From assembly GCA_012798435.1 (NCBI GenBank), contig JAAZNF010000087.1:1-64000 (forward strand): a stretch of 64,000 nucleotides of DNA, in the 5' to 3' direction. The position numbers and the translations under genes are program-made. This document shows, one piece after another, positions 7,507 to 15,774 of the stretch. The notes under the pieces were generated by a model. It worked only from the letters and a program-made list of their open reading frames with translations. It was not told the DNA's origin and did not search any database. Origin of the DNA: Myxococcales bacterium. Lineage in GTDB: Bacteria > Myxococcota > B64-G9. Each line of letters begins with the position of its first letter. Position 1 is the stretch's first letter.

Positions 7507-8682
7507 TTACGCCATCTCGACCCGCAGCACCTCGGACCCCGCCAGGATCTCGTCGCCGTTCAGCAGCGGTTGCGGCCCGTTCAGCCGCACGAACACCCCC
7601 GAGCCCGCGCTCTTGTCCTCGAGCTGTACCCCCGCGGCGCGGATGTGGAGCTCCAGGTGGCGCGGTGACAGCAAAGCGTCCTCGGGGAAGTTGATGGCGC
7701 AGCCGCGCTGGCCGAGGGATACCACCGGGCCGCAGCGCAGGATGACCATGCCCTGGCGTCCCCGCCCGTCGGGGCCCCGGTGGAGCTGGCGCAGCGCCAC
7801 GAAGAGCTGCCGCGGCACTGGGCCGCCGTAGGCCCGGGTGTCCGAGGAGGGCGGGGTGCGCACGTCGCTGGTGGGGCCGCCCAGCCCGATCAGGCGAAAG
7901 CGCTGGGTGCCGCAGATGAACTCGGTGCCCTGCCGAAGATCGGCGCGTTCGCGAACGCGCAGGAAGGTGCCGTTCCGGCTCTGCATGTCCTCGAGCACTG
8001 GCCGGCCGTCCTGCCAGCGGACCATAAGGTGGGGCGAGGAGAGGCAGGCGTCCTGGGGGATGGAGATGGTGCTCCCCTCGCGGCCCAGGGTCAGCCCCAC
8101 CGGCCCGATAGGGAACGTGGCGTCCTCCCGGCCGTACCCTCGCAGCAGGCGCAGCCGCACCGAGACATCGGATGCGGGTTGGGGCTCCGGGGTGGCTGCC
8201 GTAAGGCGCCGGCCGCACACCGGGCAGCCGCTGGCGGCGGGGGGGAGGCGCGCCCCGCAGTACGGACATCCCGCGTCGGCCGGCTTGGCCCCGGCGGCCG
8301 CCGCCAGGGGGGCGGTGGCGCTGCGGGGTTTCAAAAGCACCGGCTCGGCGGGTTCGTCCGCGGCCGGCATGGAAGGAAGCGTGCTGGCCGGTAGCTCGGG
8401 CCGGGTGCGCGGGGTGGATGACGTCTCCACCGCGGTGATCTCGGAGCGGCTGGGATCGGCGGCCCCGCTCAGGCGGAGAAAGCCGGTGAGCCCGGCCAAG
8501 TCCTGGCCACACCCGGCGCAGACCTTGGCGTCGGGCTCGTTGTAGGTCTCGCAGGCCGGGCACACCACCCCGGTGGCCGAGAGATCGACCGCGTCCGAAG
8601 GCGCTGCGAGCGGGGCGCCGCACTCGGCGCAGGTGGTGGCCGCGGGCAGGTTGGCGCGCAGGCATTTCGGGCAGGTCGCCAT
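7507..8682 (-). CDS. Zinc-ribbon and double FHA-domain protein
   Basis: About 391 residues. The N-terminal half holds three paired zinc knuckles (CPKC/CAEC, CPAC/CAGC, CPYC/CPVC) separated by Ala/Pro-rich linkers. The C-terminal half has two FHA domains. The first keeps the phosphothreonine-binding signature (LGREG, SSPH, SRNGT). The second keeps LGQRG and SPRH but has GSG where NGT should be, so it is probably degenerate. Such proteins usually act in Ser/Thr-kinase signalling, common in Myxococcota. No kinase lies next to it. The start at 8682 (MATCPKC) is preferred because the upstream extension to 8805 begins inside a conserved hairpin of repeat family A; the extension does contain a CSSC/CADC pair, so a longer form is not excluded. 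Confidence 0.8.
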   Translation of the reverse strand: MATCPKCLRANLPAATTCAECGAPLAAPSDAVDLSATGVVCPACETYNEPDAKVCAGCGQDLAGLTGFLRLSGAADPSRSEITAVETSSTPRTRPELPASTLPSMPAADEPAEPVLLKPRSATAPLAAAAGAKPADAGCPYCGARLPPAASGCPVCGRRLTAATPEPQPASDVSVRLRLLRGYGREDATFPIGPVGLTLGREGSTISIPQDACLSSPHLMVRWQDGRPVLEDMQSRNGTFLRVRERADLRQGTEFICGTQRFRLIGLGGPTSDVRTPPSSDTRAYGGPVPRQLFVALRQLHRGPDGRGRQGMVILRCGPVVSLGQRGCAINFPEDALLSPRHLELHIRAAGVQLEDKSAGSGVFVRLNGPQPLLNGDEILAGSEVLRVEMA

Positions 8683-8791
8683 CGAGCCGGAGTGTGCCAG
8701 AAATCCGGCCCGAGATCCACAATCCGCGCAGGCTCTGGCGACCACGCGGTCATGCGTTCCAGCGGATCCGCCAAACTTCCTGGAACAGGAA

Positions 8792-8913
8792 GAGCATGCC
8801 TGCATGCTCGTCTTGTCAGCGGCTTCAGCCGAAGCTCGGCGGCTGTCAAGGGTGAGCGAATGCGAATCCCTTGGGTACCGCAGGCCCTTGACAGCGCAAG
8901 CCGAGCGGAGGCT
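8792..8913. repeat. Structured repeat family A, copy 1
   Basis: Upstream hairpin GAGCATGC-CT-GCATGCTC (8792-8809), then the main element: AGCC, GCTCGGC (8834-8840) and GCTGTCAAGGG (8842-8852) pair with CCCTTGACAGC (8885-8895), GCCGAGC (8900-8906) and GGCT (8910-8913). The apical region is 32 nt. It lies in the gap between two genes that both run leftward. The same architecture recurs at 15479, 34422 and 36706. Confidence 0.8.
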
Positions 8914-9042
8914 AACCGAGACAACCTATGTGCAAAAGCGCTGGCTCCTGAGGTCTTGCGGCCAGACGCCCAAATGTCTCGAAGCGAAGGAGATCGCGTA
9001 AAGGGTTTTCTGATAGCGCGGATTTTTGGGGAGGTATGGCCT
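8914..9042. other. Non-coding stretch after repeat A copy 1
   Basis: Nothing recognisable lies between the repeat and the end of the neighbouring leftward gene. There is no clear terminator hairpin with a T-run; the repeat itself may serve that role. Confidence 0.5.
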
Positions 9043-11790
9043 TCAGGGAGGTGTCGGGGTGGCGTCGATCTGGCGTCCGAGCTCCTCGATGAGCGCACGG
9101 GTGCGTTCGAAGCCTGCGAAGCGGCCGAGGATCTCTCTCGCGGTGTCGGCCCGCCCGGCACGAAGCTCAGAGAGCGCCAGCAGCGCCCCCGCCTCGCCGA
9201 AGTCGCTCACGGTCTCGATGCCGCGCAGCAGGATGGCGCGGGCCTTGAGCGGATCGACGGCGGAGCTTGCGTTGGCCCACAGCAGGATCTCGGCCCGGTA
9301 GAAGCCGCGCAGGCGCTCCGAGCCCGGCGCTCGCGCCAGGCCCTGCTCCAGCAGCCGCGCGCGTTCTTCGAAGTCCCGTCCGGCGCGAAGCATTCCGAGC
9401 GCGAACAGGGTGTCCCGCACCGCGCGGGCCTCGGCGAACACCTCGGCCTCGGCGCCGGAGGCGGCGTAGCGGGCGGGATCCTCCAGGCGCGGCTCGAGGG
9501 CCGCGGTGATCTCGCCCGCCAAGTCGCGGCCGATCACCCGCGCGGCCCAGAACTCGAGAAACGGCCGGTCGTCCTCCACCAAAGGAGCCCCGGTGCTCCA
9601 GGCCCGCAGCGCCTCGTCGCCCATGAGAAAGAGCGACAGGAGATCGGCGGCGCGGGTCAGGTGGTTCTGGCGCAGGTCCGGCCCCACCCCGCGCTCGCGC
9701 ACGCGCCGGCGCAAGGTTTCGGGGTCCAGGCGCAGCGGCTGCGTTGACAGTAGCAGGATGCCCTCGAACTGATCCTGCCACAGCATGGCGTGGGGGAACT
9801 CCGAGAGCGCGGTCGCCACCATGGCGCGCAGGCTCTCCACGGTCTGCCCGTACAGCGGGATCATCTGGGCCATCACCCCATCCGGGGCGAGCCGCGCGCG
9901 GGCGTCGCGGTAGAACTCGCGGGTGTACAGCGTGGTCATGCCGGCGGCCCAGGTCTGGCTGGGCTCGAGCACGATGAGATCGACCGGCCGGCGCAGCGCG
10001 CGCAGGAAGGCTCGCCCGTCGGCGTGGTGCAGCCGCACCCGGGGATCGGAGAAGAAGCCGCCGGTGACCTCGTTGAAGTACTTGCTGGCGAGCCGGAGGA
10101 TGTTCTCGTCGATCTCCACCGCGTCGAAGCGCTCCGGCCCGTGGCGCAGTGCCGCGGCGAAGGTCTGCCCCGAGCCCATGGCGATGCCCAGCATGCGCTG
10201 CGGGTTGTCGCAGAACAGGGCGGGGAGGTGGCCCAGCAGCCGGTGCCGCGCGCCCAGGGTGGTCGAGTGCCAGGAGGAGTTGATCCACAGGCGGAGCTGG
10301 CCTTCGTTCGTGCGGGTGACCATGGCGTCGCTGCCCACGCCCTCGCGAAGCTCCAGGATGCGCTCCCCGAGCGGCAGCCACAGCTCCAAGATTCGGCGCG
10401 GGATCTCGAAGGTGAGGAGCGGTAGCAAGAGGAGCACGCCGGTGCCCAGGATGGCCAGGCGATGGCGCAGGTCTGGAACGGCGGGGAGGACCAGCAGGGC
10501 CACCAGCGGGCAGCACAACGCGAGCACGGTGAGCGTCGCGTGCGATCCCAGCAGGGGGAGCATCACGAAGCCCGCGAGCAGACTTCCCAGGATGCCGCCG
10601 GCGGTGTTGATCGCGTACAGGCGCCCGAAGGCCCGCGAGCCGTCGGGCGCGCCGGAGGCCGCCGCCAGCAGTGGCAGCACCGCCGCGTTCAGCGCGGCGG
10701 GAGGGACCAGCAGGCCCATCAGCGCCAGAAACTCCAGGGAAAATTCACCCCGGGCGACGGTCAGCATCTGGGAGCCCGAGGCGACCAGAGAAAGCAGCAG
10801 CAGCGGCACCGCGGCTGCGAGCAACCCCGCCGCGAGTTGCATCCAGGACAGGGTGAGCCGCAGCCGGCTCGGCTCCGGTTGCCGCCGCGCCAGGTAGCCC
10901 CCGAGCAGGCCGCCCAGGGCGACGCCCAAGAGCACCGCGGCCAGCACCAGGGTGAAGGCGTGGACGGTGTTGACCATGACCACCGAGAGCAGCCGGGTCC
11001 ACACCACCTCGCACCCCAGCCCGATCAGGCCGCCCAGCGCCGCGGCCAAGACCACGCGACGCCCCAGCGGCGGGTCGCTCCCCGTGGGCGCCTTGGCCGT
11101 CGGGGGAAGGGAAGCCGCGGCTTCCGAGCGCCGGGCGAACTGCACCCCCAGGGCGAGCAAGCCGGCCAGCAGGGCCAGCGCGGCGCCCAGGAGCGCGGTC
11201 AGCCGCAGCCCCAGGCTCTCCACCCCGATGAAACCGGCGAAGAGAGTCCCCGCCACCGCCCCCGCGGTGTTGATGCCGTAGAGCCATCCCATCCAGGCCC
11301 CGCGGCGCGCTCCGCTCCCGGTGGCGCGCTGCACGTGGGCCAGCAAAAGCGGCAGCGAGGCACCCAGCAAGATGGTGGGGAGCAGGAAGTACAGGCCGGC
11401 CAGCAGCAGCTGGAGAAAGAGCGGGTCGGTAAGCTCGGCCTCGGTACCGGCGCTGGCGCCGAGGTGCGAGAGCTTCACGACGAGCGGCAGCCCGAGGATG
11501 GCCAAACCCGCGGCGCAGGCCTCCGCCACGGCGTAGCCGGCCAGCGGGAGGCGCAGCCGCCGCGAGAGCTGGCCGGCCAGCGCCGAGCCGATCCCCAGCC
11601 CGGCCATGAACACCGAGAGCACCACCGCCTGGGCGGTGGCCGTGGCGCTGGTGAGGGCGCACAAGGCCCGCGTCCAGGCCACCTGGTACATGAGCGAGGC
11701 CGCGCCCGAGGCGGCCAGGGCCAGGCACAACACCACACCGCCGCGTACGCGCGCGCCGGGTTCGGCGCAGGTTGTTTCGGGCGCTGTCAT
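9043..11790 (-). CDS. Polytopic membrane protein fused to spermidine-synthase-like methyltransferase-fold domain
   Basis: About 915 residues. Residues 1 to about 490 are a multi-helix membrane domain of the type seen in fused MFS/spermidine-synthase proteins. Around 530-690 lies a Rossmann fold: GIAMGSGQTF, DAVEIDENIL, then HADGRAFL. Where true aminopropyltransferases have a D-x-x-D-P gate loop with the catalytic Asp, this protein has LIVLEPSQTW, so spermidine synthesis is unlikely and another SAM-type or unknown reaction should be considered. The last 150 residues are Ala/Leu/Arg-rich helices resembling TPR-type repeats. The start at 11790 (MTAPETTC) avoids an implausible N-terminal extension of 47 residues. 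It is divergent from the lipoprotein locus starting at 11913. Confidence 0.75.
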   Translation of the reverse strand: MTAPETTCAEPGARVRGGVVLCLALAASGAASLMYQVAWTRALCALTSATATAQAVVLSVFMAGLGIGSALAGQLSRRLRLPLAGYAVAEACAAGLAILGLPLVVKLSHLGASAGTEAELTDPLFLQLLLAGLYFLLPTILLGASLPLLLAHVQRATGSGARRGAWMGWLYGINTAGAVAGTLFAGFIGVESLGLRLTALLGAALALLAGLLALGVQFARRSEAAASLPPTAKAPTGSDPPLGRRVVLAAALGGLIGLGCEVVWTRLLSVVMVNTVHAFTLVLAAVLLGVALGGLLGGYLARRQPEPSRLRLTLSWMQLAAGLLAAAVPLLLLSLVASGSQMLTVARGEFSLEFLALMGLLVPPAALNAAVLPLLAAASGAPDGSRAFGRLYAINTAGGILGSLLAGFVMLPLLGSHATLTVLALCCPLVALLVLPAVPDLRHRLAILGTGVLLLLPLLTFEIPRRILELWLPLGERILELREGVGSDAMVTRTNEGQLRLWINSSWHSTTLGARHRLLGHLPALFCDNPQRMLGIAMGSGQTFAAALRHGPERFDAVEIDENILRLASKYFNEVTGGFFSDPRVRLHHADGRAFLRALRRPVDLIVLEPSQTWAAGMTTLYTREFYRDARARLAPDGVMAQMIPLYGQTVESLRAMVATALSEFPHAMLWQDQFEGILLLSTQPLRLDPETLRRRVRERGVGPDLRQNHLTRAADLLSLFLMGDEALRAWSTGAPLVEDDRPFLEFWAARVIGRDLAGEITAALEPRLEDPARYAASGAEAEVFAEARAVRDTLFALGMLRAGRDFEERARLLEQGLARAPGSERLRGFYRAEILLWANASSAVDPLKARAILLRGIETVSDFGEAGALLALSELRAGRADTAREILGRFAGFERTRALIEELGRQIDATPTPP

Positions 11791-11912
11791 CGGGCCGACG
11801 GTATCGCCTCGTCCGGCCCCAGTCAAAGCCAATTCCTTCGCACTCTTCTTGACGGGTAGAGATGCATCCGGCAGACTGTAGCAGGAGCCGCCAGACGGCC
11901 CTGGAGACGGAC

Positions 11913-12530
11913 ATGATTCGCCGTGAAGCATGCTGGCTGATGCTTTCTCTGGGGGCGGCGCTCGGGGCCTGCGCCCACGACGAGGTACCCCTGTTGTGCC
12001 AGGCGGCGCGCACCGGCGATCTGGTCATCAGCGAGCTCCGCGGCAAACAATCCGACACCGACACCTGGGGCGAGTGGGTGGAGTTCTACAACGCCTCCTC
12101 CCGGGAGCTCTCCTTGCGTGGGCTCGACCTGCGCATGGCGAAATTCGACGGCAGCAGCGAGCACCACCTGGTGGTGCGTTCGCCGCATACCCTCGCCCCC
12201 GGCGGCTACTTCGTGTTCGGGCGGTTCGACGAAGCCAGCCTACCAGACCACGTGGACGCCGGGTTCCTGATCGACTTCGACTCGGATCTCTACAAGGAAG
12301 GGATTTACGACCTGCTGTGCGGCACGGCGGAGCAACTGGTGGACCGGGTGGTGCTGAACGGCAACCTGCCCTCCCAGGGGACCCTGTCGCTCGACGGTCG
12401 CCTCACGCCCAGCGCCGCCGCCAACGACGATTCGCAAAACTGGTGCCCCGACGCCACCAGCACGTCGGACGGAGGGTCGCAGCTGGGTCTGCCGGGGACC
12501 CCCGGCCGGGAGAACCGTCCATGCGGCTGA
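11913..12530 (+). CDS. Lamin-tail domain lipoprotein
   Basis: A 205-residue exported protein. The signal peptide ends in a lipobox LGAC (Cys20). The mature part is one lamin-tail (LTD) beta-sandwich: GDLVISELRG, EWVEFYNASS, LAPGGYFVFG and a closing LGLPGTPGREN. Bacterial LTDs are known to accompany secreted nucleases and are thought to bind DNA, protein or the surface. GGAGACGG precedes the ATG; an earlier start at 11862 would bury the signal peptide. It is the first gene of an exported-protein series, and the next gene starts 10 bases before its stop. Confidence 0.8.
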   Translation: MIRREACWLMLSLGAALGACAHDEVPLLCQAARTGDLVISELRGKQSDTDTWGEWVEFYNASSRELSLRGLDLRMAKFDGSSEHHLVVRSPHTLAPGGYFVFGRFDEASLPDHVDAGFLIDFDSDLYKEGIYDLLCGTAEQLVDRVVLNGNLPSQGTLSLDGRLTPSAAANDDSQNWCPDATSTSDGGSQLGLPGTPGRENRPCG

Positions 12531-13705
12531 GGTGCAATCCGACGGCTCTGATCGTCGCGCTTTCGGGCGCGTTGCTGCTCTCCTCGCTCGCCTGTTTCGG
12601 CGGCTCCAAGCGAGTGCGGCGGTACCACAAGGCCGAGTTGCAAGAGGTGCTGAGCCGGCTCGAGACCCCGGGGCTGGTCATCGGGGAGTTCACCCTGGCC
12701 AAGAACGCCGTGGTGGACGGCGATACCATCAAGGTCGCCGGGCTCGACTCCTCGCTGCGCCTCTCCAACCTCGACACCGAGGAGACCTTCAAGAACGAGG
12801 CCGACCGGCGCCTCTTCGAGAGCGGCTGGGAAAACTATCTCACCACCAAGCAAAGCCAGACCAATCGGCCCATCAAGGCGGCCACGCCCATGGGCGAGGC
12901 CGCCAAGGAGTTCGCCAAGAAGTTCTTCGAGGGCGTCGACGTGGTACGCCTGGAGCGTGATCACCCGAAGGAGATCCGCGACCGCTACAACCGCTACCTG
13001 GCCTATGCGTTCGTGCGCAAGAACGGGGAGTGGATCAACTACAACGTCGAGGCGGTGCGCGCCGGCATGAGCCCGTACTTCACCAAGTACGGCTACTCGC
13101 GCCGCTTCCACGACCTGTTCGCCCAGGCCCAGCGCGAGGCCCAGCAGAAGGAGCTCGGCATCTGGAACCCCAGCACCCTGCACTACCGCGACTACGTGCA
13201 GCGGCTGGAGTGGTGGGACGCGCGGGCCGACTTCCTCATGGAGTTCGAGACCGAGGCTGCCGGCAAGGAGAACTACATCGATCTCAGCCACTGGGACGCC
13301 ATGCGCAGGCTCGAGAAGTACGAGGGCCGGGAGGTGGTGGTGTTCGGCTCCATCGAGGAGATCATCCTGGGCGACAAGGGCCCGACGCGCGTCAAGCTCA
13401 GCCGGCGCCTGGGCGGCTCGTTCCCGCTGATCTTCTTCGACAAGGATGTCTTCGGCTCCTCGCATATCGCGCGCTGGCAGGGTGAGTACGTGCGAGTGAA
13501 GGGGACGGTGACCCGCTACCGCAACCGCTTCGGGCGCGAGGAGCTGCAGATCGTGGTGAACTTCCCGGGCCAGGTGCGGGGCTCGGAGCGGGTGCCCAAC
13601 TTCAGCGGGGTCAACCCCGAGGGTACGGGACGGGGGAACGACGACGGCGAGGACATCGAGCCCGCGCCGGCCGAGGAAAAGAAGGAGGAAGCCCATGCGC
13701 CGTAG
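12521..13705 (+). CDS. Thermonuclease-family (SNase) lipoprotein with C-terminal OB-fold-like domain
   Basis: A 394-residue lipoprotein (lipobox LLSSLAC, Cys25). The SNase core shows VVDGDT (65-70), Arg80, Asp85 and Glu88 in RLSNLDTEET and Arg158 in DRYNRYLAY, matching the Arg35, Asp40, Glu43 and Arg87 set of staphylococcal nuclease, so it should be a Ca-dependent DNA/RNA endonuclease. An insert of about 50 residues separates the two halves of the site. Residues about 255-350 (EGREVVVFGS, EYVRVKGTV) look like an OB fold, a second possible nucleic-acid-binding module. An acidic tail follows. The ATG lies inside the previous gene, and its own end overlaps the next start by 11 bases, indicating translational coupling. 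Confidence 0.82.
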   Translation: MRLRCNPTALIVALSGALLLSSLACFGGSKRVRRYHKAELQEVLSRLETPGLVIGEFTLAKNAVVDGDTIKVAGLDSSLRLSNLDTEETFKNEADRRLFESGWENYLTTKQSQTNRPIKAATPMGEAAKEFAKKFFEGVDVVRLERDHPKEIRDRYNRYLAYAFVRKNGEWINYNVEAVRAGMSPYFTKYGYSRRFHDLFAQAQREAQQKELGIWNPSTLHYRDYVQRLEWWDARADFLMEFETEAAGKENYIDLSHWDAMRRLEKYEGREVVVFGSIEEIILGDKGPTRVKLSRRLGGSFPLIFFDKDVFGSSHIARWQGEYVRVKGTVTRYRNRFGREELQIVVNFPGQVRGSERVPNFSGVNPEGTGRGNDDGEDIEPAPAEEKKEEAHAP

Positions 13706-15374
13706 CCGACAGATATTCACCGGGCTACTCGTGCTGCCGCTGCTCGCCTGGTGCGGGGCCGGCTGCGGCGGGTCCTCGGGGTCGAGCTGCCAGGGGCTCA
13801 TGCCCGGGGACCTGGTCATCAGCGAACTCTTCGCCAACCCCAAGGGCACCGACGACGGCAAGGAGTGGTTCGAGATCTACAACGCCACCACCCGCCCCAT
13901 CGAGCTGAAAAATCTGGAGCTGGTCTCGGCGCGGGCCGACGGCACCGGCGAGACCGTGCACCGCATGGCCCAGGCCACCATCCCCGCGGCGGGGTTTTTC
14001 GTGCTGGGCAGCATGCTCTCGAGCATCAAGCCCGAGTGGGTGGACTACGCCTACCAGAGCGATCTCGGGGGGCTCCGCAACGACTCGGGCTCGCTGGCCT
14101 TGCGCTGCGGCGGGGTGGTGATCGACCGGGTGATCTACGAAAACTGTGCCGAGGGCGCCTCCAAGCAGTTCGACGGGGCCCAGGTGCCGGACGCGGTGGC
14201 CAACGACACCCTCACCCGTTGGTGCGACGCCACCGTGCCCTACGAGACCGACTCGCTGGGCACCCCGGGCGCCCCCAACGAGAACTGCGCCGGCATCTCG
14301 CCCACCTCGTGCAAGGAGAACGGCCAGGTCCGCGACGTGGTGAAGCCCGTCCTGGGCGACCTGGTGATCGCCGAGTTCATGCCCGATCCCTCCAAGGTCG
14401 GCGACACCGCCGGTGAATGGTTCGAGATCGCGGTGAAGCGGGACGTCGACCTCAACGGCGTGGAGGTCGGCAACACGCCGGGGACGGTCAAGTTCCGGGT
14501 GGCCTCGCTGGACTGCGTGAAGGCCCAGGCCGGGGACTTCCTCCTGTTCGCGCGCTCGGGCGATCCCACCCTGAACGGCGGCCTGCCCACGCCCAAGTTC
14601 GTCGCCAACGTGAGCCAGGCCAACAGCGCCGGCAGCTTGTTCGTCTCTCACAACGGCGCGCTGCTGGACCAGGTGAGCTGGACTTCGGCCAAGGCCGGCA
14701 AGTCTCGCGCGCTCGATCCCGGCAGCCTCGACCCGGCGGCCAACGACGACCCCGGGGTGTGGTGCGACGGCCAGGATGCCTACGGCGCCGGCGACCTCGG
14801 CACCCCGGGCGCGGCCAACCCCTCCTGCGGCATCGTGCCGCCCGGCAAGTGTCTGGTGGGTGGCGCGCCGCGCGACAAGGTGGCCCCCGCCGCCGGCGAC
14901 CTGGTGATCTCCGAACTCATGCCCAACCCGGCCGCGGTGGACGACACCGCTGGAGAGTGGTTCGAGATCGCGGTGAAGCGAGACGTGGACCTCAACGGCC
15001 TGCAACTCGGCCGGGACATCGGCAGCATCACCCAGACGCTGCCGGAGGGCGAGTGCCTGCGAGTGACGGCGGGATCCTTCGTGGTCTTCGCCCGCAACGA
15101 CGATCCCGCCACGAATGGCGGCCTGCCCCGGGTGGACTTCGTGACCACCCTGAGCCTGGTGAACACGGACGGCACGCTGGCCGTGGGCATCGGTGGTACG
15201 CTCCTGGACGGGGTGAGCTGGGCGAGCTCCACCAGCGGCGCCAGCAAGAGCCTGTCGGCGAACCACCTCGACGCGACCGAGAACGACACGCAGAGCTTCT
15301 GGTGCGACGGCCAGGTGGCCTACGGCGCCGGAGACAAGGGCAGCCCCGGCGCGGCCAACCCGGCCTGCCCGTGA
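13695..15374 (+). CDS. Triple lamin-tail domain lipoprotein
   Basis: 559 residues: a signal peptide with Cys at the cleavage region (LLAWCGAGC), then three LTD modules in tandem. Each opens with GDLVISEL or GDLVIAEF, contains EWFEI and closes with DLGTPGAPN-type loops, at about 35-200, 215-380 and 390-559. Modules two and three are clearly duplicates (EWFEIAVKRDVDLNG in both). Cysteines bordering each module could form disulphides. No catalytic motif is visible, so a binding or scaffold role is inferred, perhaps holding DNA for the flanking nucleases. It is coupled to the upstream nuclease by an 11-base overlap. Confidence 0.8.
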   Translation: MRRSRQIFTGLLVLPLLAWCGAGCGGSSGSSCQGLMPGDLVISELFANPKGTDDGKEWFEIYNATTRPIELKNLELVSARADGTGETVHRMAQATIPAAGFFVLGSMLSSIKPEWVDYAYQSDLGGLRNDSGSLALRCGGVVIDRVIYENCAEGASKQFDGAQVPDAVANDTLTRWCDATVPYETDSLGTPGAPNENCAGISPTSCKENGQVRDVVKPVLGDLVIAEFMPDPSKVGDTAGEWFEIAVKRDVDLNGVEVGNTPGTVKFRVASLDCVKAQAGDFLLFARSGDPTLNGGLPTPKFVANVSQANSAGSLFVSHNGALLDQVSWTSAKAGKSRALDPGSLDPAANDDPGVWCDGQDAYGAGDLGTPGAANPSCGIVPPGKCLVGGAPRDKVAPAAGDLVISELMPNPAAVDDTAGEWFEIAVKRDVDLNGLQLGRDIGSITQTLPEGECLRVTAGSFVVFARNDDPATNGGLPRVDFVTTLSLVNTDGTLAVGIGGTLLDGVSWASSTSGASKSLSANHLDATENDTQSFWCDGQVAYGAGDKGSPGAANPACP

Positions 15375-15394
15375 GGCACCGGCCGAAACTTGGA

Positions 15395-15478
15395 ACCGCA
15401 CGCCCGACCGCGTAGGCTCTTTCAAGCCCGAGGTCGAGTGAGAAACGAAGTCCATGTGGAACATGTCGCTCATCCCAA
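15395..15478. other. Intergenic DNA with a possible decayed family B repeat
   Basis: GCCCGACCGCG near 15400 and CCCGAGGTCG near 15430 resemble the arms of family B but lack its conserved centre. Nothing else is recognisable before the family A copy that follows. Confidence 0.35.
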
Positions 15479-15600
15479 GGAGCATGCTCGCATGCTCCTC
15501 ATTTTCGCGAAAACGGCCGAAGCCCGACCGCTGTCAAGGGCGAGCGCAGCGAGTCGCGAAGCGATCGGAGACCCTTGACAGCAAAGGTCGGGCGAAGGCG
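15479..15600. repeat. Structured repeat family A, copy 2 (compensatory variant)
   Basis: Upstream hairpin GGAGCATG-CTCG-CATGCTCC (15479-15498). The main stem has GCCCGACC (15522-15529) with GGTCGGGC (15586-15593) and GCTGTCAAGGG (15530-15540) with CCCTTGACAGC (15572-15582), separated by 31 nt. Compared with the other copies the outer stem differs by two paired substitutions (T-A to C-G and G-C to A-T) that keep base pairing. Confidence 0.8.
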
Positions 15601-15692
15601 ATGTCTGACAAGACTTGCGACCAGGAGAACGCCGCTATCGGAAGGGGGGATTCTGAACGCAAGCTGCACGCTTCTGACGCAGATGTTTCTTG

Positions 15693-15731
15693 GTGCGACC
15701 GACCGCGAGCCCACACAGCCAGCGCGCGCAC
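15693..15731 (-). repeat. GC-rich palindromic repeat family B, copy 1
   Basis: Read on the minus strand it carries the core GCTGGCTGTGTGGGC between GC-rich arms. It lies 43 bases upstream of the small nuclease gene and is inverted relative to copy 2, which lies just after that gene. Confidence 0.65.
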
Positions 15732-15774
15732 GTTGCGATGCAGCCGTGCTTGGGGGGGGTGAGGTGTCCCACGG

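Noticed and set aside
8683-8805. N-terminal extension of the FHA protein with a CSSC/CADC pair
   Set aside because: Its ATG lies inside a hairpin conserved in repeat family A, and no ribosome site precedes it; the cysteines may be coincidental. Not fully excluded.
9043-11790. Annotation as functional spermidine synthase
   Set aside because: The D-x-x-D-P gate loop with the second catalytic Asp is missing, so aminopropyl transfer cannot be claimed.
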